Source: Oceanidesulfovibrio marinus (lineage in GTDB: Bacteria; Desulfobacterota; Desulfovibrionia; Desulfovibrionales; Desulfovibrionaceae). From it: 64,000 nt of DNA. The notes under the pieces were generated by a model that made no database searches, had not been told where the DNA came from, and was given only the letters and a program-made list of their open reading frames with translations. Positions 6,527-15,424 of the stretch are shown here, piece by piece. The position numbers were made by a program, and so were the translations under genes. The first letter of the stretch is position 1, and every line of letters begins with the position of its first letter. Location: NCBI RefSeq assembly GCF_013085545.1, contig NZ_CP039543.1, forward strand, positions 4,247,322 to 4,311,321. Reading direction: 5' to 3'.

Positions 6527-9280
6527 CTACTGCGCTCCGAGAGGGCGTTTGATTTCGCCGCACTGCAGCATGGACTCTCCGAAGTACGGGTTTTCTATGG
6601 TTTCTCCTTCCTGGACCCATGTGCCGCCGGTATCGTCGAAGGCCATGGGGCAGAACGCCTCATATAAGCCGCGTTGCTTTCCGGCGCCGAGCCGGTCCAC
6701 CACGGTGAGCATGGCCTGGGACAGGGTGCGGAAGCCCACGCGGGCGGCTGTGAGGTCAGGCGAGGACTCCACCGCGGCGGCGCCTTTTTCCAGGGCGGCG
6801 CGGGTATCGCTCCAGATGGCGGCCGGGGCTTCGCTCAGCACCGAGTCGTCCACCATGGGCAGGGCCAGGGAGATGGCCTTGGCCTGATTCTTGGCCGCGG
6901 CCAGGTCATCCTTGGCCAGCTCCTGCTGCATGGAGAGATAGGCGCTGACAATGGGAGCCAGGGCCTGGCGGAAGGAGTCCGGGGTATCCAGGATGGACGA
7001 GGGCTTTGCGCCGGAGGTCCCAGGCGCGGCCTGGGTTGTCTCGGCCGGCTCTATCTCGCGCTGCACCTCGCCGCAGCCCAGCATGGCCTGGCCGTAGTAG
7101 GGGTTGAGCACGTCCTTCTGCGTTTGCAGCCATGTGCCGCCCTTGCCGCCAAAGGCCATGGAGCAGAACATCTCGTATATGGGCGCGCCGTTGGGGCCGC
7201 CGAAGCGAGTGAGCAGGCCGGAGAGCGCCGTGGACAGGGGTTGGAAGGCGTTGCGCACCGAGTCCAGATCCTTGCCGCTCACGACCGGGCCCAGGGCGTC
7301 GAGCATCTCCTCGGACGATTGCTGCCAGACGTCAGCCGCGTCATCGCTCAGATTATCCGCCGGGGCTTTGTTCACCTGGTTTTGGATCTCCTGCGCTGCT
7401 GCGTGGGCCGCGTCCAGGTCGTCGTTGGCCAGGGCCGCATGCAGCGCCAGGTACGATTGCAGGATGCGCGAGAGGGACTCGCCGAACTCCGGTGTTGTGG
7501 GCAGGGTTGCCGCCTGGGCCTTGGGCTGGAGCGGGAATGTCCGGGACAGCGTGTCGAAGTGGCCCTGGAACTCCTTGAAGATGCGCGCTGCCTCGTCAAT
7601 GTCCTCGGCCTCGCTGCCCAGGTAGGAGTCGTTGCGCAGGAGCATGGAGAGCTCTTTCCACTGCAGGGCGGCTTCCTTGTCGGTGATCGCCGTGGGGTCG
7701 ATGCCGCAGATGGCGTCGTAGAACTGCTTGTACAGGCCGCGCACGGTGGTCACGCCGGTTGCGCCCTGCTGCGCCGCGTACACGCCGTCCTCGATCACGG
7801 CGAAATGCTGGGCGAGCTTGGGCAGCTGTTTGGCGAAGTCATAGGGAATATCGTAGGCGTAGGTGTTCATCTCCATGTCGGCCATCTCGGCGGCCGGACT
7901 GGCCGGAGCGCCTTCGGTGTGGTGCTCGTGCCCGGCCGGGGCAGGCGCGCCCGTATCCGGGTTCATCATGGACGGCCTGGCCTTGATCTGCACGGCCGAG
8001 TCGATTTTGAACGCGCCGCTGGTGACCACGAGATCGCCTTCGGACAGGCCCTCGCGCACGATGTACACGTTGCCGGCCCGCGGTCCCAGCACGATCTCCC
8101 GGCCGTAGTAGAGCGCGGGATCGTCCGGGTCCTGTAAATAGACCACGGCGCGTTTGCCCGTGAGCAGCGGCGCGGACGCCGGGATGACCAGCGGGGCCTC
8201 GCCGCCTCCGGTCTCGGAGCGCTGCGCCGCGGTGACGAACATGCCGGGCTTGAGCTGGCCGTCCTCGTTGTCTACGTCCAGGCGCACGCGGATGGTGCGG
8301 GTGCTCTTGTCCACGTAGGGGTCGATGTAGACCACATTGCCCTCGAAGGTCTCGCCGGGGTGGGCCTCGGTGGTGAAGCGGACCGTGCGGTCCATCTGAA
8401 TCCACGGCAGGTCGGACTCGTACGCCTCCAGCACGACCCAGACGTGGGAGAGATCGGCCACGGTGAAGAGGGGCGAGCCGGTCTTGACGTAGGCGCCCTC
8501 GGTGACGTGGCGCTCGATGACTACGCCGCTGGAGGTGGATGTGACCACGACGTGGTCCGAGGGCTTGCCGCGCTTGAGCACGGCTGCGATCTGCGCATCG
8601 GACAGCCCCAGCAGGGCGAGCTTCTTGCGCGCCGCATCCAGGGTGAGCTGTGCCGTGTTCTTGGTCAAAGAGGAAGGGGAGCCGGCCAGCCGGGTCAGGG
8701 CGTCATTGGCCTGGATGAGCTCGGCCTGGGCCGAGAAGAGCTCCGGGCTGTAGATGGAGGCAAGGCGCTCACCGCGCTTCACCTCCTGGCCGGTGTAGTC
8801 CACGTACAGGGTGTCCAGCCGGCCGCCGACCCAGGATGTTATCTCGTTGAGCCGGGTCTCGTCGTAGGCCACCTTGCCGGTCAGGCGGGTGGTCAGGCCC
8901 ACGTTGCGCCTGGCCACCGGGGTAACCTCCACCTCGGCCAGGGCCTGGGCCCTGGGGGAGAGGCGTATCTGCCGCAGGCTCACCTCGTCGCCTCCGCCTT
9001 CGTCATCGGTCACGGGGATCAGGTCCATGAAACAGATCGGGCACTGTCCCGGCTCCGGCAGCCGTATCTGCGGATGCATGGAGCACGTCCAGACGACGTT
9101 GCTCTTTTTGCCGCTATCTGATGCGGATGCGGTCTCATTACCGGATGCCTGGTCTTTCGTTGCATTGTGCCCGGCGGCCGTGTGTTCAGGGGCTCGGGAT
9201 GGGGAGCCGGCAAGATAGCCGACGATGAACACCGCGAGAACGAGCAGAATGATGCCGAATATGCGCGTGGAACGTTTCAT
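6527..9280 (-). CDS. cusB: CusB-type periplasmic adaptor with HMBD and duplicated C-terminal DUF3347-like domain
   Basis: 917 residues, roughly twice the usual CusB length. The N-terminus has a signal anchor (IFGIILLVLAVFIVGYLAG), then a heavy-metal-binding segment with CSMHPQIR and CPICFMDL (about 67-90), then the membrane-fusion hairpin, lipoyl and beta-barrel core (about 110-440). The C-terminal half is helical and contains a duplication: two units (about 597-740 and 768-912), each ending in an FC.MAF..(K)GGTW.Q....NPY(F/Y)G..ML.CGE pattern, the hallmark of DUF3347-like metal-binding domains. It presumably loads metal onto CusA and bridges it to the TolC-like protein encoded upstream. It starts 27 nt after the YHS gene. 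Confidence 0.88.
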   Translation of the reverse strand: MKRSTRIFGIILLVLAVFIVGYLAGSPSRAPEHTAAGHNATKDQASGNETASASDSGKKSNVVWTCSMHPQIRLPEPGQCPICFMDLIPVTDDEGGGDEVSLRQIRLSPRAQALAEVEVTPVARRNVGLTTRLTGKVAYDETRLNEITSWVGGRLDTLYVDYTGQEVKRGERLASIYSPELFSAQAELIQANDALTRLAGSPSSLTKNTAQLTLDAARKKLALLGLSDAQIAAVLKRGKPSDHVVVTSTSSGVVIERHVTEGAYVKTGSPLFTVADLSHVWVVLEAYESDLPWIQMDRTVRFTTEAHPGETFEGNVVYIDPYVDKSTRTIRVRLDVDNEDGQLKPGMFVTAAQRSETGGGEAPLVIPASAPLLTGKRAVVYLQDPDDPALYYGREIVLGPRAGNVYIVREGLSEGDLVVTSGAFKIDSAVQIKARPSMMNPDTGAPAPAGHEHHTEGAPASPAAEMADMEMNTYAYDIPYDFAKQLPKLAQHFAVIEDGVYAAQQGATGVTTVRGLYKQFYDAICGIDPTAITDKEAALQWKELSMLLRNDSYLGSEAEDIDEAARIFKEFQGHFDTLSRTFPLQPKAQAATLPTTPEFGESLSRILQSYLALHAALANDDLDAAHAAAQEIQNQVNKAPADNLSDDAADVWQQSSEEMLDALGPVVSGKDLDSVRNAFQPLSTALSGLLTRFGGPNGAPIYEMFCSMAFGGKGGTWLQTQKDVLNPYYGQAMLGCGEVQREIEPAETTQAAPGTSGAKPSSILDTPDSFRQALAPIVSAYLSMQQELAKDDLAAAKNQAKAISLALPMVDDSVLSEAPAAIWSDTRAALEKGAAAVESSPDLTAARVGFRTLSQAMLTVVDRLGAGKQRGLYEAFCPMAFDDTGGTWVQEGETIENPYFGESMLQCGEIKRPLGAQ

Positions 9281-9307
9281 GGACCTGCCTGATATGGTTT
9301 GCGCGGA

Positions 9308-9583
9308 TTACTCTTTCGGAGCCGGGGCCTTGTCGAACTCCACGCCCTGCTCTTCCATTTCCTTGATGTACTTCTCCGGGTCGGCCTTGAACTTGGCGTC
9401 GCAGCCCGGGCAGCAGAAGTAGATGCGCTTGCCCTCGTAGTCTACGTAGGTGTTCTTGTTGGTCAGCTTGTTGCCGAGCACCGGGCAGGTGTCCTGGGGT
9501 TTGGCGAACGCCGCGGCGGCGAGCAGCAGGGTGAGGCAGCAGGCCAGAATGGTGATGCGGCAGATGTTCTTGAAAGACGTCAT
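9308..9583 (-). CDS. small secreted YHS/TRASH-like metal-binding protein
   Basis: 91 residues with a clear signal peptide (ACCLTLLLAAAAFA, cleavage near residue 27). The mature part has CPVLGNKL, a YEGKRIYFCCPGC core and KADPEKYIKEM, the usual YHS layout. The three closely spaced cysteines are likely metal ligands. It sits 5 nt after the TolC-like gene and just before cusB, so a periplasmic copper chaperone or sensor role for the pump is the simplest inference. Function has not been shown for this type. Confidence 0.85.
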   Translation of the reverse strand: MTSFKNICRITILACCLTLLLAAAAFAKPQDTCPVLGNKLTNKNTYVDYEGKRIYFCCPGCDAKFKADPEKYIKEMEEQGVEFDKAPAPKE

Positions 9584-9588
9584 AGAAC

Positions 9589-11127
9589 TTACTCCGTAGC
9601 GTTTCGGGTGGTGGAGACGGGCGCGGTCAGGCGCGGTTTTTCCGCCTCCAGAGTGTAATTGAGCGGCGGCGTAAGCTTACCGCCGATGAGATCGCCGTGC
9701 ACGGCGCAGGGGATCTCCTTGCCGAGAATAGATTCCATTTCCGCCAGCCGCTGCGCTTGCTCGGAGAGGGCGCGCGCCTGGGCGAGCTCCAGCTCCAGAA
9801 GGGTGGTCTCGGACTGGAGGAAGTCGCCGATGGTGGCCAGGCCGGACTGGTAGGACTCCACCGTGGCGCCCAGGGCCTGGGTGGCCTTGGGGATAAGCGT
9901 GTCGGTGTACAGCGAGACCTGCCTGTTGGCGTCGCGGTACTTGGAAAGGGCCATGCGCAGATCGGCCTCCAGAGTCTTCTTCAGGTCGATCTCGGCGGAC
10001 ATGGCCGCGCGCTTCTTGGCCTTGGCCTCGCGCACGCCGGCCGCATTCTTGCCGAACCAGATGGGCAGCTTGACGGACAGGCCGGCTATGACCGGGTCGT
10101 TGCCCGCGCCTTCCGTGGTACGGGTGGCGGGAAAGTTGACGCCGTCCGGGGTCACGCTCTGGCTGCGGCGCAGCGCCGTGTTGTCCGTCAGGATGGTGGA
10201 GAGGCTCAGCGTAAAGTCGGGAAAATAGTCCTTGCGCGCCAGGTCCACGCCGGCCTCGGCCTTGGTCACGCGCAGGTTGCTGGCCACCAGCCGGGGCGCG
10301 CCCTTGTCCAGCAGGGCGAGGATCTCGTCATCCTTCAGGGAGGAGATCATGAGCGGCACGGACTTGGGCCAGGGCAGCTCCTGCTCCATGGGCTGGCCCA
10401 TGGCGGCGTTGAGCGCGGCCACCAGCGGCGGCTGGAGCTCCTCCAGGGTGCTGATGCGGTCCTCCAGCGTGGCCAGCTCCACCTGCAGGCGGATGACGTC
10501 GGAGTAGCCGGCCAGCCCGCTTTCGTAGCGGCTGCGGACCACGCCTTCCAGATAAGTGATGAGGTTCAGGGTCTCGCGGTTGATGGCCACGGCGCGCGCC
10601 ACGTAGGCGTACTCATAGTAAACGCGCTTGACCGTGTAGAAGATGCGGAAGGCCACGTCGTCCAGCAGCGCCTTGAGGGCGTCGGCCTCCAGCGCGGCCT
10701 GCCTCTCCTGCAAGGAGAGCTTGCCGAACCAGGGAAAGGACTGGGCCAGGCCGATGGAGAAGCGCTGGTTGCCGGTCCGGGTCTGCACCGGCTCCAGATA
10801 CCAGCCCAGGGAGACCGTGGGGTTGGGCAGATAGCCTTCCTGATTCACCTTTTCCGCGGCCGCCTTCCAGTTCTCGAACGCCGTCAGCAGCGCCGGGCTG
10901 TTCTCGGCTGCGATGTGCAGGTAGCGGGAAAGCTCTTCGGGCACGCGGATGGCGATGCACGCCGCGGCGTCTGTCCGTTCCGGCGCCGTCGCGTTCATGG
11001 CCATGGTAGTGGGTGCAGCCTTTTGAACCGGAGCGGCAGGTGGTTTCTCCTGTGCGAACCCGTTGGGGACCAGCATCGTGCAGAGAACGATTGTGAAGGT
11101 GAATATCGATAAATTTTTCATGGTCAT
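9589..11127 (-). CDS. TolC/CusC-family outer-membrane efflux protein
   Basis: 512 residues from the ATG at 11127, chosen because AAAGGG lies just upstream and a signal peptide follows at once (MTMKNLSIFTFTIVLCTMLV...GFAQ). Upstream in-frame codons run through non-coding-looking sequence. The mature protein has the paired helical repeats of outer-membrane efflux proteins (ENSPALLTAFENWKAA, then a second half with TKAEAGVDLARKDYFPD). No lipobox is obvious. It forms the outer-membrane exit duct for the CusAB-like pump and is the first gene of the operon. Confidence 0.87.
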   Translation of the reverse strand: MTMKNLSIFTFTIVLCTMLVPNGFAQEKPPAAPVQKAAPTTMAMNATAPERTDAAACIAIRVPEELSRYLHIAAENSPALLTAFENWKAAAEKVNQEGYLPNPTVSLGWYLEPVQTRTGNQRFSIGLAQSFPWFGKLSLQERQAALEADALKALLDDVAFRIFYTVKRVYYEYAYVARAVAINRETLNLITYLEGVVRSRYESGLAGYSDVIRLQVELATLEDRISTLEELQPPLVAALNAAMGQPMEQELPWPKSVPLMISSLKDDEILALLDKGAPRLVASNLRVTKAEAGVDLARKDYFPDFTLSLSTILTDNTALRRSQSVTPDGVNFPATRTTEGAGNDPVIAGLSVKLPIWFGKNAAGVREAKAKKRAAMSAEIDLKKTLEADLRMALSKYRDANRQVSLYTDTLIPKATQALGATVESYQSGLATIGDFLQSETTLLELELAQARALSEQAQRLAEMESILGKEIPCAVHGDLIGGKLTPPLNYTLEAEKPRLTAPVSTTRNATE

Positions 11128-11523
11128 AGCGTACCCTTTGCATACGATGCCGGCAAGATTCCCGCACGATTTCCCATACTCAAAGCACATATCATACCAA
11201 TACGGTTTAGAACGAGCGTGCTTCAATTCTGCCTTGATTCTACAGGAAAAAACACGGGACGGAAACGGGGCTGGACCGACTCGGTAGGGGAATTTGTCGG
11301 GGGAGTGTACAAATACAATACAGGCGAGGTGCTTAGGCTGTATATAAACGATACATATGCCGCCGCAGGCAGCGCGGGCCGGGACCCTAAAGGTATCGAG
11401 CCGGCTGCCCGACAGGGGGGGTATGCGGTTGATCCGCGCATGACGGTATATTAGGGATGGTCTGATGGACGGTCGCAAATCAAATACATAGATTCTCAAA
11501 ATAGATTTTTAATCGAGGTGGAC
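11128..11523. other. divergent intergenic region, no gene
   Basis: 396 bp between the minus-strand efflux operon and the plus-strand chemoreceptor; it must hold both promoters. It is AT-richer than its neighbours and contains related motifs at about 11308-11325 (GTACAAATACAATACAG) and 11339-11355 (GTATATAAACGATACAT) that could be operator half-sites. I cannot assign a regulator, and no metalloregulator gene is adjacent. Confidence 0.35.
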
Positions 11524-13098
11524 ATGAAACAACTCGCCGTCATCCTGGCAGGAGCCCTGGGGGTCGTGCTCATTTTTTCCATCGTTATCCTGGCCAGGGG
11601 GGCTGACGGCGGCGCCTCCGTCTCCTGGGTGCTGGCGTTGAGCGTGGTCGCTGTCGCCGCGCTGGCTGTCTCGTTGGTGCTGGCGTTGAAGCAGCAGGCG
11701 GCGGCCAAAGGGGTATCCGCCATGGCGGCGCGGGCAGCGGCCGGCGAGGCCATTGACGCCGACGAGCTGCGCAAGGCCGGGGATCTGGGCGCAAGCCTGG
11801 GCGCGCTGGTTCAGGAGATACGCCGGCAGAAGGGTCTGGTGCAGGGAATACTCGTGGGCCTGCCCACCCCGTTCCTGCTGGTGGACGCCGACGAGCGCAC
11901 GCTGGTGACCAACCAGGAGACCATGGACATGCTGGAGATCGACGGCCCGCCCGAAAAGCAGCACGGCCGCACCCTGTCCGAGGTCTTTTACAACGACCCC
12001 ACCCGCAAGACCGCGGTGGGCAAGGCCATCCACAACGGCGAGGTGTTCCGCAATCTGGAGGTCACCATCACCGGCCACAAGGGCGGGCAGCGCCATGTGC
12101 TGGCCAACGTCTATCCACTGTATGATCTCGACGGCAAATGCATTGGCGGCTTCTGCCTTTACCTGGACATGACGCAGCTGAAGGAGAAGGAGCAGGAGAT
12201 CTGCGACCAGAACGAGATTATCTCCCGCGCCGCGGTCCGGGCGACGTCCGTTGCCGAGAGCATGGCTTCGGCCTCGGACGAGTTCGCCGCCCAGGTGGAG
12301 CAGACGCGCGCCGCCACGGAGCAGCAGCGCACGAGCACCAGCGAGGCGGCCAGCGCCATCGAGGAGATGAGCGCCTCCATCATGGAGGTGGCCAGCAACG
12401 CCCGCTCCGTGTCTGAGCTGGCGGAAGGCTCCCGCAACAAGGCCGGCGCAGGCTCCGGCGAGGTGGAGCGCACGCGCACCATAATCCTTGGCATGCAGAA
12501 CGAGGCCGAGACCCTGATGCGCGACATGGAGGGCCTGGGCGAGCAGGCCGAGCGCATTGGCGAAGTGCTGGGCGTGATCAACGACATTGCCGACCAGACC
12601 AACCTGCTGGCCTTGAACGCAGCCATCGAGGCGGCCCGCGCCGGAGAGGCGGGCAAGGGCTTTGCCGTGGTGGCGGACGAGGTGCGCAAGCTGGCCGAGA
12701 AGACCATGCAGGCCACCAAGGAGGTGGGCGGCGTGGTGCAGGCCATCCAGGGCAGCGCCAAGGAGAGCCGATCCTCCACGGAGTCGGTGGTGAGCTCGGT
12801 GAACGAGGGCGTGGAGTCGGCCGGCGCTACCCAGAAGACCATCCGCGAGATCCTGGAGATGATCGAGCAGACGGCCGAGCGTGTGCACGGCATCGCAGAC
12901 GCCGTGGAACAGCAGTCCACAGCCAGCGACCAGGTGGCCGAGGCCACCCACCATATCCAGGCTGCGGCGTACGAGACGGCCAGCTCCATGGAGGAGTCGG
13001 CCCGCGCCGTGAGCGAGCTGGCCGCCATGGCCGGAGAGCTCAAGGAGATCATCCACGACATGCAGGCCCAGGTGCCCGAGGAGTGCGACTCGCTGTAG
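11524..13098 (+). CDS. methyl-accepting chemotaxis protein with cytoplasmic PAS domain
   Basis: 524 residues from ATG 11524, preceded by GAGGTG. Two N-terminal TM helices (about 4-24 and 35-58) are separated by only a few residues, so there is no periplasmic sensor. A PAS domain follows (about 95-215; [17 protein letters not shown]), then the long coiled-coil signalling domain with the conserved tip [21 protein letters not shown] at about 352. It senses an intracellular cue, plausibly redox or energy state through a PAS cofactor, and passes it to CheA/CheW. No che genes are nearby. A terminator follows. Confidence 0.9.
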   Translation: MKQLAVILAGALGVVLIFSIVILARGADGGASVSWVLALSVVAVAALAVSLVLALKQQAAAKGVSAMAARAAAGEAIDADELRKAGDLGASLGALVQEIRRQKGLVQGILVGLPTPFLLVDADERTLVTNQETMDMLEIDGPPEKQHGRTLSEVFYNDPTRKTAVGKAIHNGEVFRNLEVTITGHKGGQRHVLANVYPLYDLDGKCIGGFCLYLDMTQLKEKEQEICDQNEIISRAAVRATSVAESMASASDEFAAQVEQTRAATEQQRTSTSEAASAIEEMSASIMEVASNARSVSELAEGSRNKAGAGSGEVERTRTIILGMQNEAETLMRDMEGLGEQAERIGEVLGVINDIADQTNLLALNAAIEAARAGEAGKGFAVVADEVRKLAEKTMQATKEVGGVVQAIQGSAKESRSSTESVVSSVNEGVESAGATQKTIREILEMIEQTAERVHGIADAVEQQSTASDQVAEATHHIQAAAYETASSMEESARAVSELAAMAGELKEIIHDMQAQVPEECDSL

Positions 13099-13172
13099 AG
13101 ACGCTGGCTCTGGTCGGCACGACCCGCCGATCGGCAGGACAACACTTGGGGGAGCCATCCCTAATATTGATC

Positions 13173-13213
13173 AAGGCCCGGTAACGCGACGGATGCACCG
13201 GGCCTTTGCTTTT
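13173..13213. terminator. bidirectional terminator
   Basis: A perfect 10-bp stem AAGGCCCGGT (13173-13182) / ACCGGGCCTT (13197-13206) followed by TGCTTTT. It lies between the chemoreceptor and the convergent trkA. Confidence 0.87.
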
Positions 13214-13220
13214 CCGGGGC

Positions 13221-13886
13221 TCAGGTCCAGTGCGCGCCGGTGGTTCGCGTCCAGCGCTCGTACAGGGCGTCCATGTTCTTGCTGTGCGTCAGCAAGACCA
13301 CTTCGTCCTTGTTGCGGATTTCCGTGGACTCGTCGGCTAGGATGAAGTCCGCGCCGCGATAGAGACAGATGACCTTCGCTTCCGACGGCAGGTCCAGGTC
13401 CTCCACGTTGCCGGCGTCGTCCTTTCCGGCGGTGAATGAGAAGATGCGCGCCGCGCCCTTGATGACGGTCCGCAGCTCCAGCACGTCCACGCCGATGACC
13501 ATGTCCGCGAGAAAACGGCTGATGGTCCGCGTGGGGATGATGGTGTCCGTGAGCCCCAGCTCCCGGCAGATGGGCTCGAAGTCCGGGTCGATGATGCTCA
13601 CGATGACGCGCGTGAAGCCCATGGACCGGCCCACCAGGCCGGCGATGAGGTTGTCCTGATCGCTGTCCGAAAGGCAGAGCAGCACATCCGCCTCTTCGGG
13701 GTTGGTTTCCTTGAGCACAGCGGGGCTGCTGCCGTCGCCGTGAAGAAAGCTGCAGTCCATGGTTTCGATGAGCTGGTCGATGCGCTCCTTTTTCTTTTCA
13801 ATGATGACGACCTCGTATTGCTTGTCGATGAGCAGCTCGGCCGTGCGGATCGTGGTGTCGCTTGCGCCGATAAAGACGATTCTCAT
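13221..13886 (-). CDS. trkA: TrkA-family potassium uptake regulatory subunit
   Basis: 221 residues: one RCK_N Rossmann domain (about 1-115) and one RCK_C domain (about 135-215), half the size of E. coli TrkA, which has two copies. It gates the TrkH channel from the cytoplasmic side in response to nucleotide. The first loop reads FIGASDTTIRTAELL, so the GxGxxG glycines are partly replaced, and nucleotide preference cannot be read from it. The start overlaps the trkH stop by 4 bases (ATGA), with AAGGAGAG upstream. Confidence 0.88.
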   Translation of the reverse strand: MRIVFIGASDTTIRTAELLIDKQYEVVIIEKKKERIDQLIETMDCSFLHGDGSSPAVLKETNPEEADVLLCLSDSDQDNLIAGLVGRSMGFTRVIVSIIDPDFEPICRELGLTDTIIPTRTISRFLADMVIGVDVLELRTVIKGAARIFSFTAGKDDAGNVEDLDLPSEAKVICLYRGADFILADESTEIRNKDEVVLLTHSKNMDALYERWTRTTGAHWT

Positions 13887-15343
13887 GAGTTGGCTCTCCT
13901 TGCGAACCAGGACGTGGGGTTGAGCAGGACCAGGATGGCGAAGATCTCCACGCGGCCCATGAGCATGTCCAGACAGAGGACCAGCTTGAGCGGCGCGGGC
14001 AGGGAGGCGGCGGTGACCCCGGTGGAGAGGCCCACCGTGCCCACGGCGGAAACCACGTCGAAGAGCGAGTCGAGTGGAGCGTAGCCGTACGCAAGGAAGG
14101 CCATCCAGGAGATGAGGACCGTGAAGATGTAGAGCATGGTGAGCAGCAGGGCGTTGCGGATGACGTCTTCGTCCATCTCCATGCCGAGAAGCTGAGGCGG
14201 CCGCACGGCGTGGCGGGGCATGTTCACCCGTGCGAGGAACGTGCGCAGCAGACCGAAGAAGAGCAGTAGCCGCAGAATCTTGAAGCCGCCTGCCGTGGAG
14301 CCGATGCAGCCGCCCGTGAGCATGGCCGGCAGCAGCACCGCCTTGGTCACGGCGTGCAGAGGGGCCAGGTCCATATCGGCGAACCCGGCCGTGGACTGGG
14401 CCGAAAGCGCCATGACCGGCGCGTGCTCCAGCGCGTCTGTCCAGCCCACACCCTCCAGGTACCGCAGGCAGAGCATGAACAGCACCACGAAAGCGATGCC
14501 CAATCCGGCCAGGGTGACGCTTTCCAGCCGCATCATCCTGGCGCCGCGCGTTTTTCGGTAGGGCGGCGCGTACAGCACCAGCGGCGTGGCCCCCAAGAAA
14601 CAGACAATGGTGGTGATGTATTGCGGCAGCACGCCGATGGCGGCCAGGCTTGCATCGTACGGCGCGAATCCGCCGGTGGAGACGGCCGCCAGGGTGTAGA
14701 CCACGCTGTTGAAAAAGGATGCCCCGGAAATCGCCATGGCCGCTATGCCCGCGGCCGTGAGCACGAGGTAGGCCACGAGCACGCGGCGGGCGTAGGCCTT
14801 GGTGCCACCCCAGAGGTCCTCGCCGATGTCCTCGGTTGCGGAAAGGCGCTTGGCGATGCCGCCAGGCCGGAACACCAGAGCCAGGGAGAAGACCACGATG
14901 CCGAGGCCGCCGTACCACTGCATCCAGGCGCGGGCAAAGAGGAACGGCCTGGGCATGCCGTCCACGCTCGGCAGGGTGCTCAGTCCCGTGGTGGTGGCGC
15001 CGGACAACGCCTCGAAATACGCGTCCACAAAGGGAATGTCGGCCTGCATCATGGGGTAGGTCATCAGCAGGGGGACCAGCAGGAACAGCAAGGCGACCAG
15101 GGCGAAGACCTCGTTGGTCTGCATGCTGGCAAGGGAAATGCGGATGCGCCGCGTAACCAGGAACAGGGCAAGAAGAAAAAGGATGATGAAGCCGTAGCTC
15201 CTGGCGATGGCGTACTCGTAGAACACGAAGGAGACGGCCATGGGCACCAGGGTCAAAGCCACCAGGATGGGGCTCATGGCGCCGAAAGACTTCACGAGAA
15301 GCAGCGGCCGGATGGCGTATGTGAGTGGCGCGTCCGTGCTCAT
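13883..15343 (-). CDS. trkH: TrkH-family potassium uptake channel protein
   Basis: 486 residues, polytopic. The four selectivity-filter-like P-loops of the Trk/Ktr/HKT family are visible: SGATTTGLST, AVSTGGFAPYD, AQSTAGFADMD and AVGTVGLSTGV. It moves K+ (with H+ or Na+) into the cell and pairs with TrkA. It lies 81 nt downstream of the cotransporter-like permease and overlaps trkA, so the three genes are probably one osmotic/ionic homeostasis operon. Confidence 0.92.
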   Translation of the reverse strand: MSTDAPLTYAIRPLLLVKSFGAMSPILVALTLVPMAVSFVFYEYAIARSYGFIILFLLALFLVTRRIRISLASMQTNEVFALVALLFLLVPLLMTYPMMQADIPFVDAYFEALSGATTTGLSTLPSVDGMPRPFLFARAWMQWYGGLGIVVFSLALVFRPGGIAKRLSATEDIGEDLWGGTKAYARRVLVAYLVLTAAGIAAMAISGASFFNSVVYTLAAVSTGGFAPYDASLAAIGVLPQYITTIVCFLGATPLVLYAPPYRKTRGARMMRLESVTLAGLGIAFVVLFMLCLRYLEGVGWTDALEHAPVMALSAQSTAGFADMDLAPLHAVTKAVLLPAMLTGGCIGSTAGGFKILRLLLFFGLLRTFLARVNMPRHAVRPPQLLGMEMDEDVIRNALLLTMLYIFTVLISWMAFLAYGYAPLDSLFDVVSAVGTVGLSTGVTAASLPAPLKLVLCLDMLMGRVEIFAILVLLNPTSWFARRANS

Positions 15344-15424
15344 GGCTATTGTGTGGGTGCGTTCCGCCTGCGGAAGAGGCGCAGGGCGGGCCGGGTAACG
15401 GATTCAGGAGATGCGGTCATGGCA

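Noticed and set aside
3307-6552. 1081-codon open frame antisense to cusA
   Set aside because: His/Gly/Ala/Gln-rich shadow of a GC-rich gene with no ribosome site or recognisable domain; the minus-strand RND pump is unambiguous.
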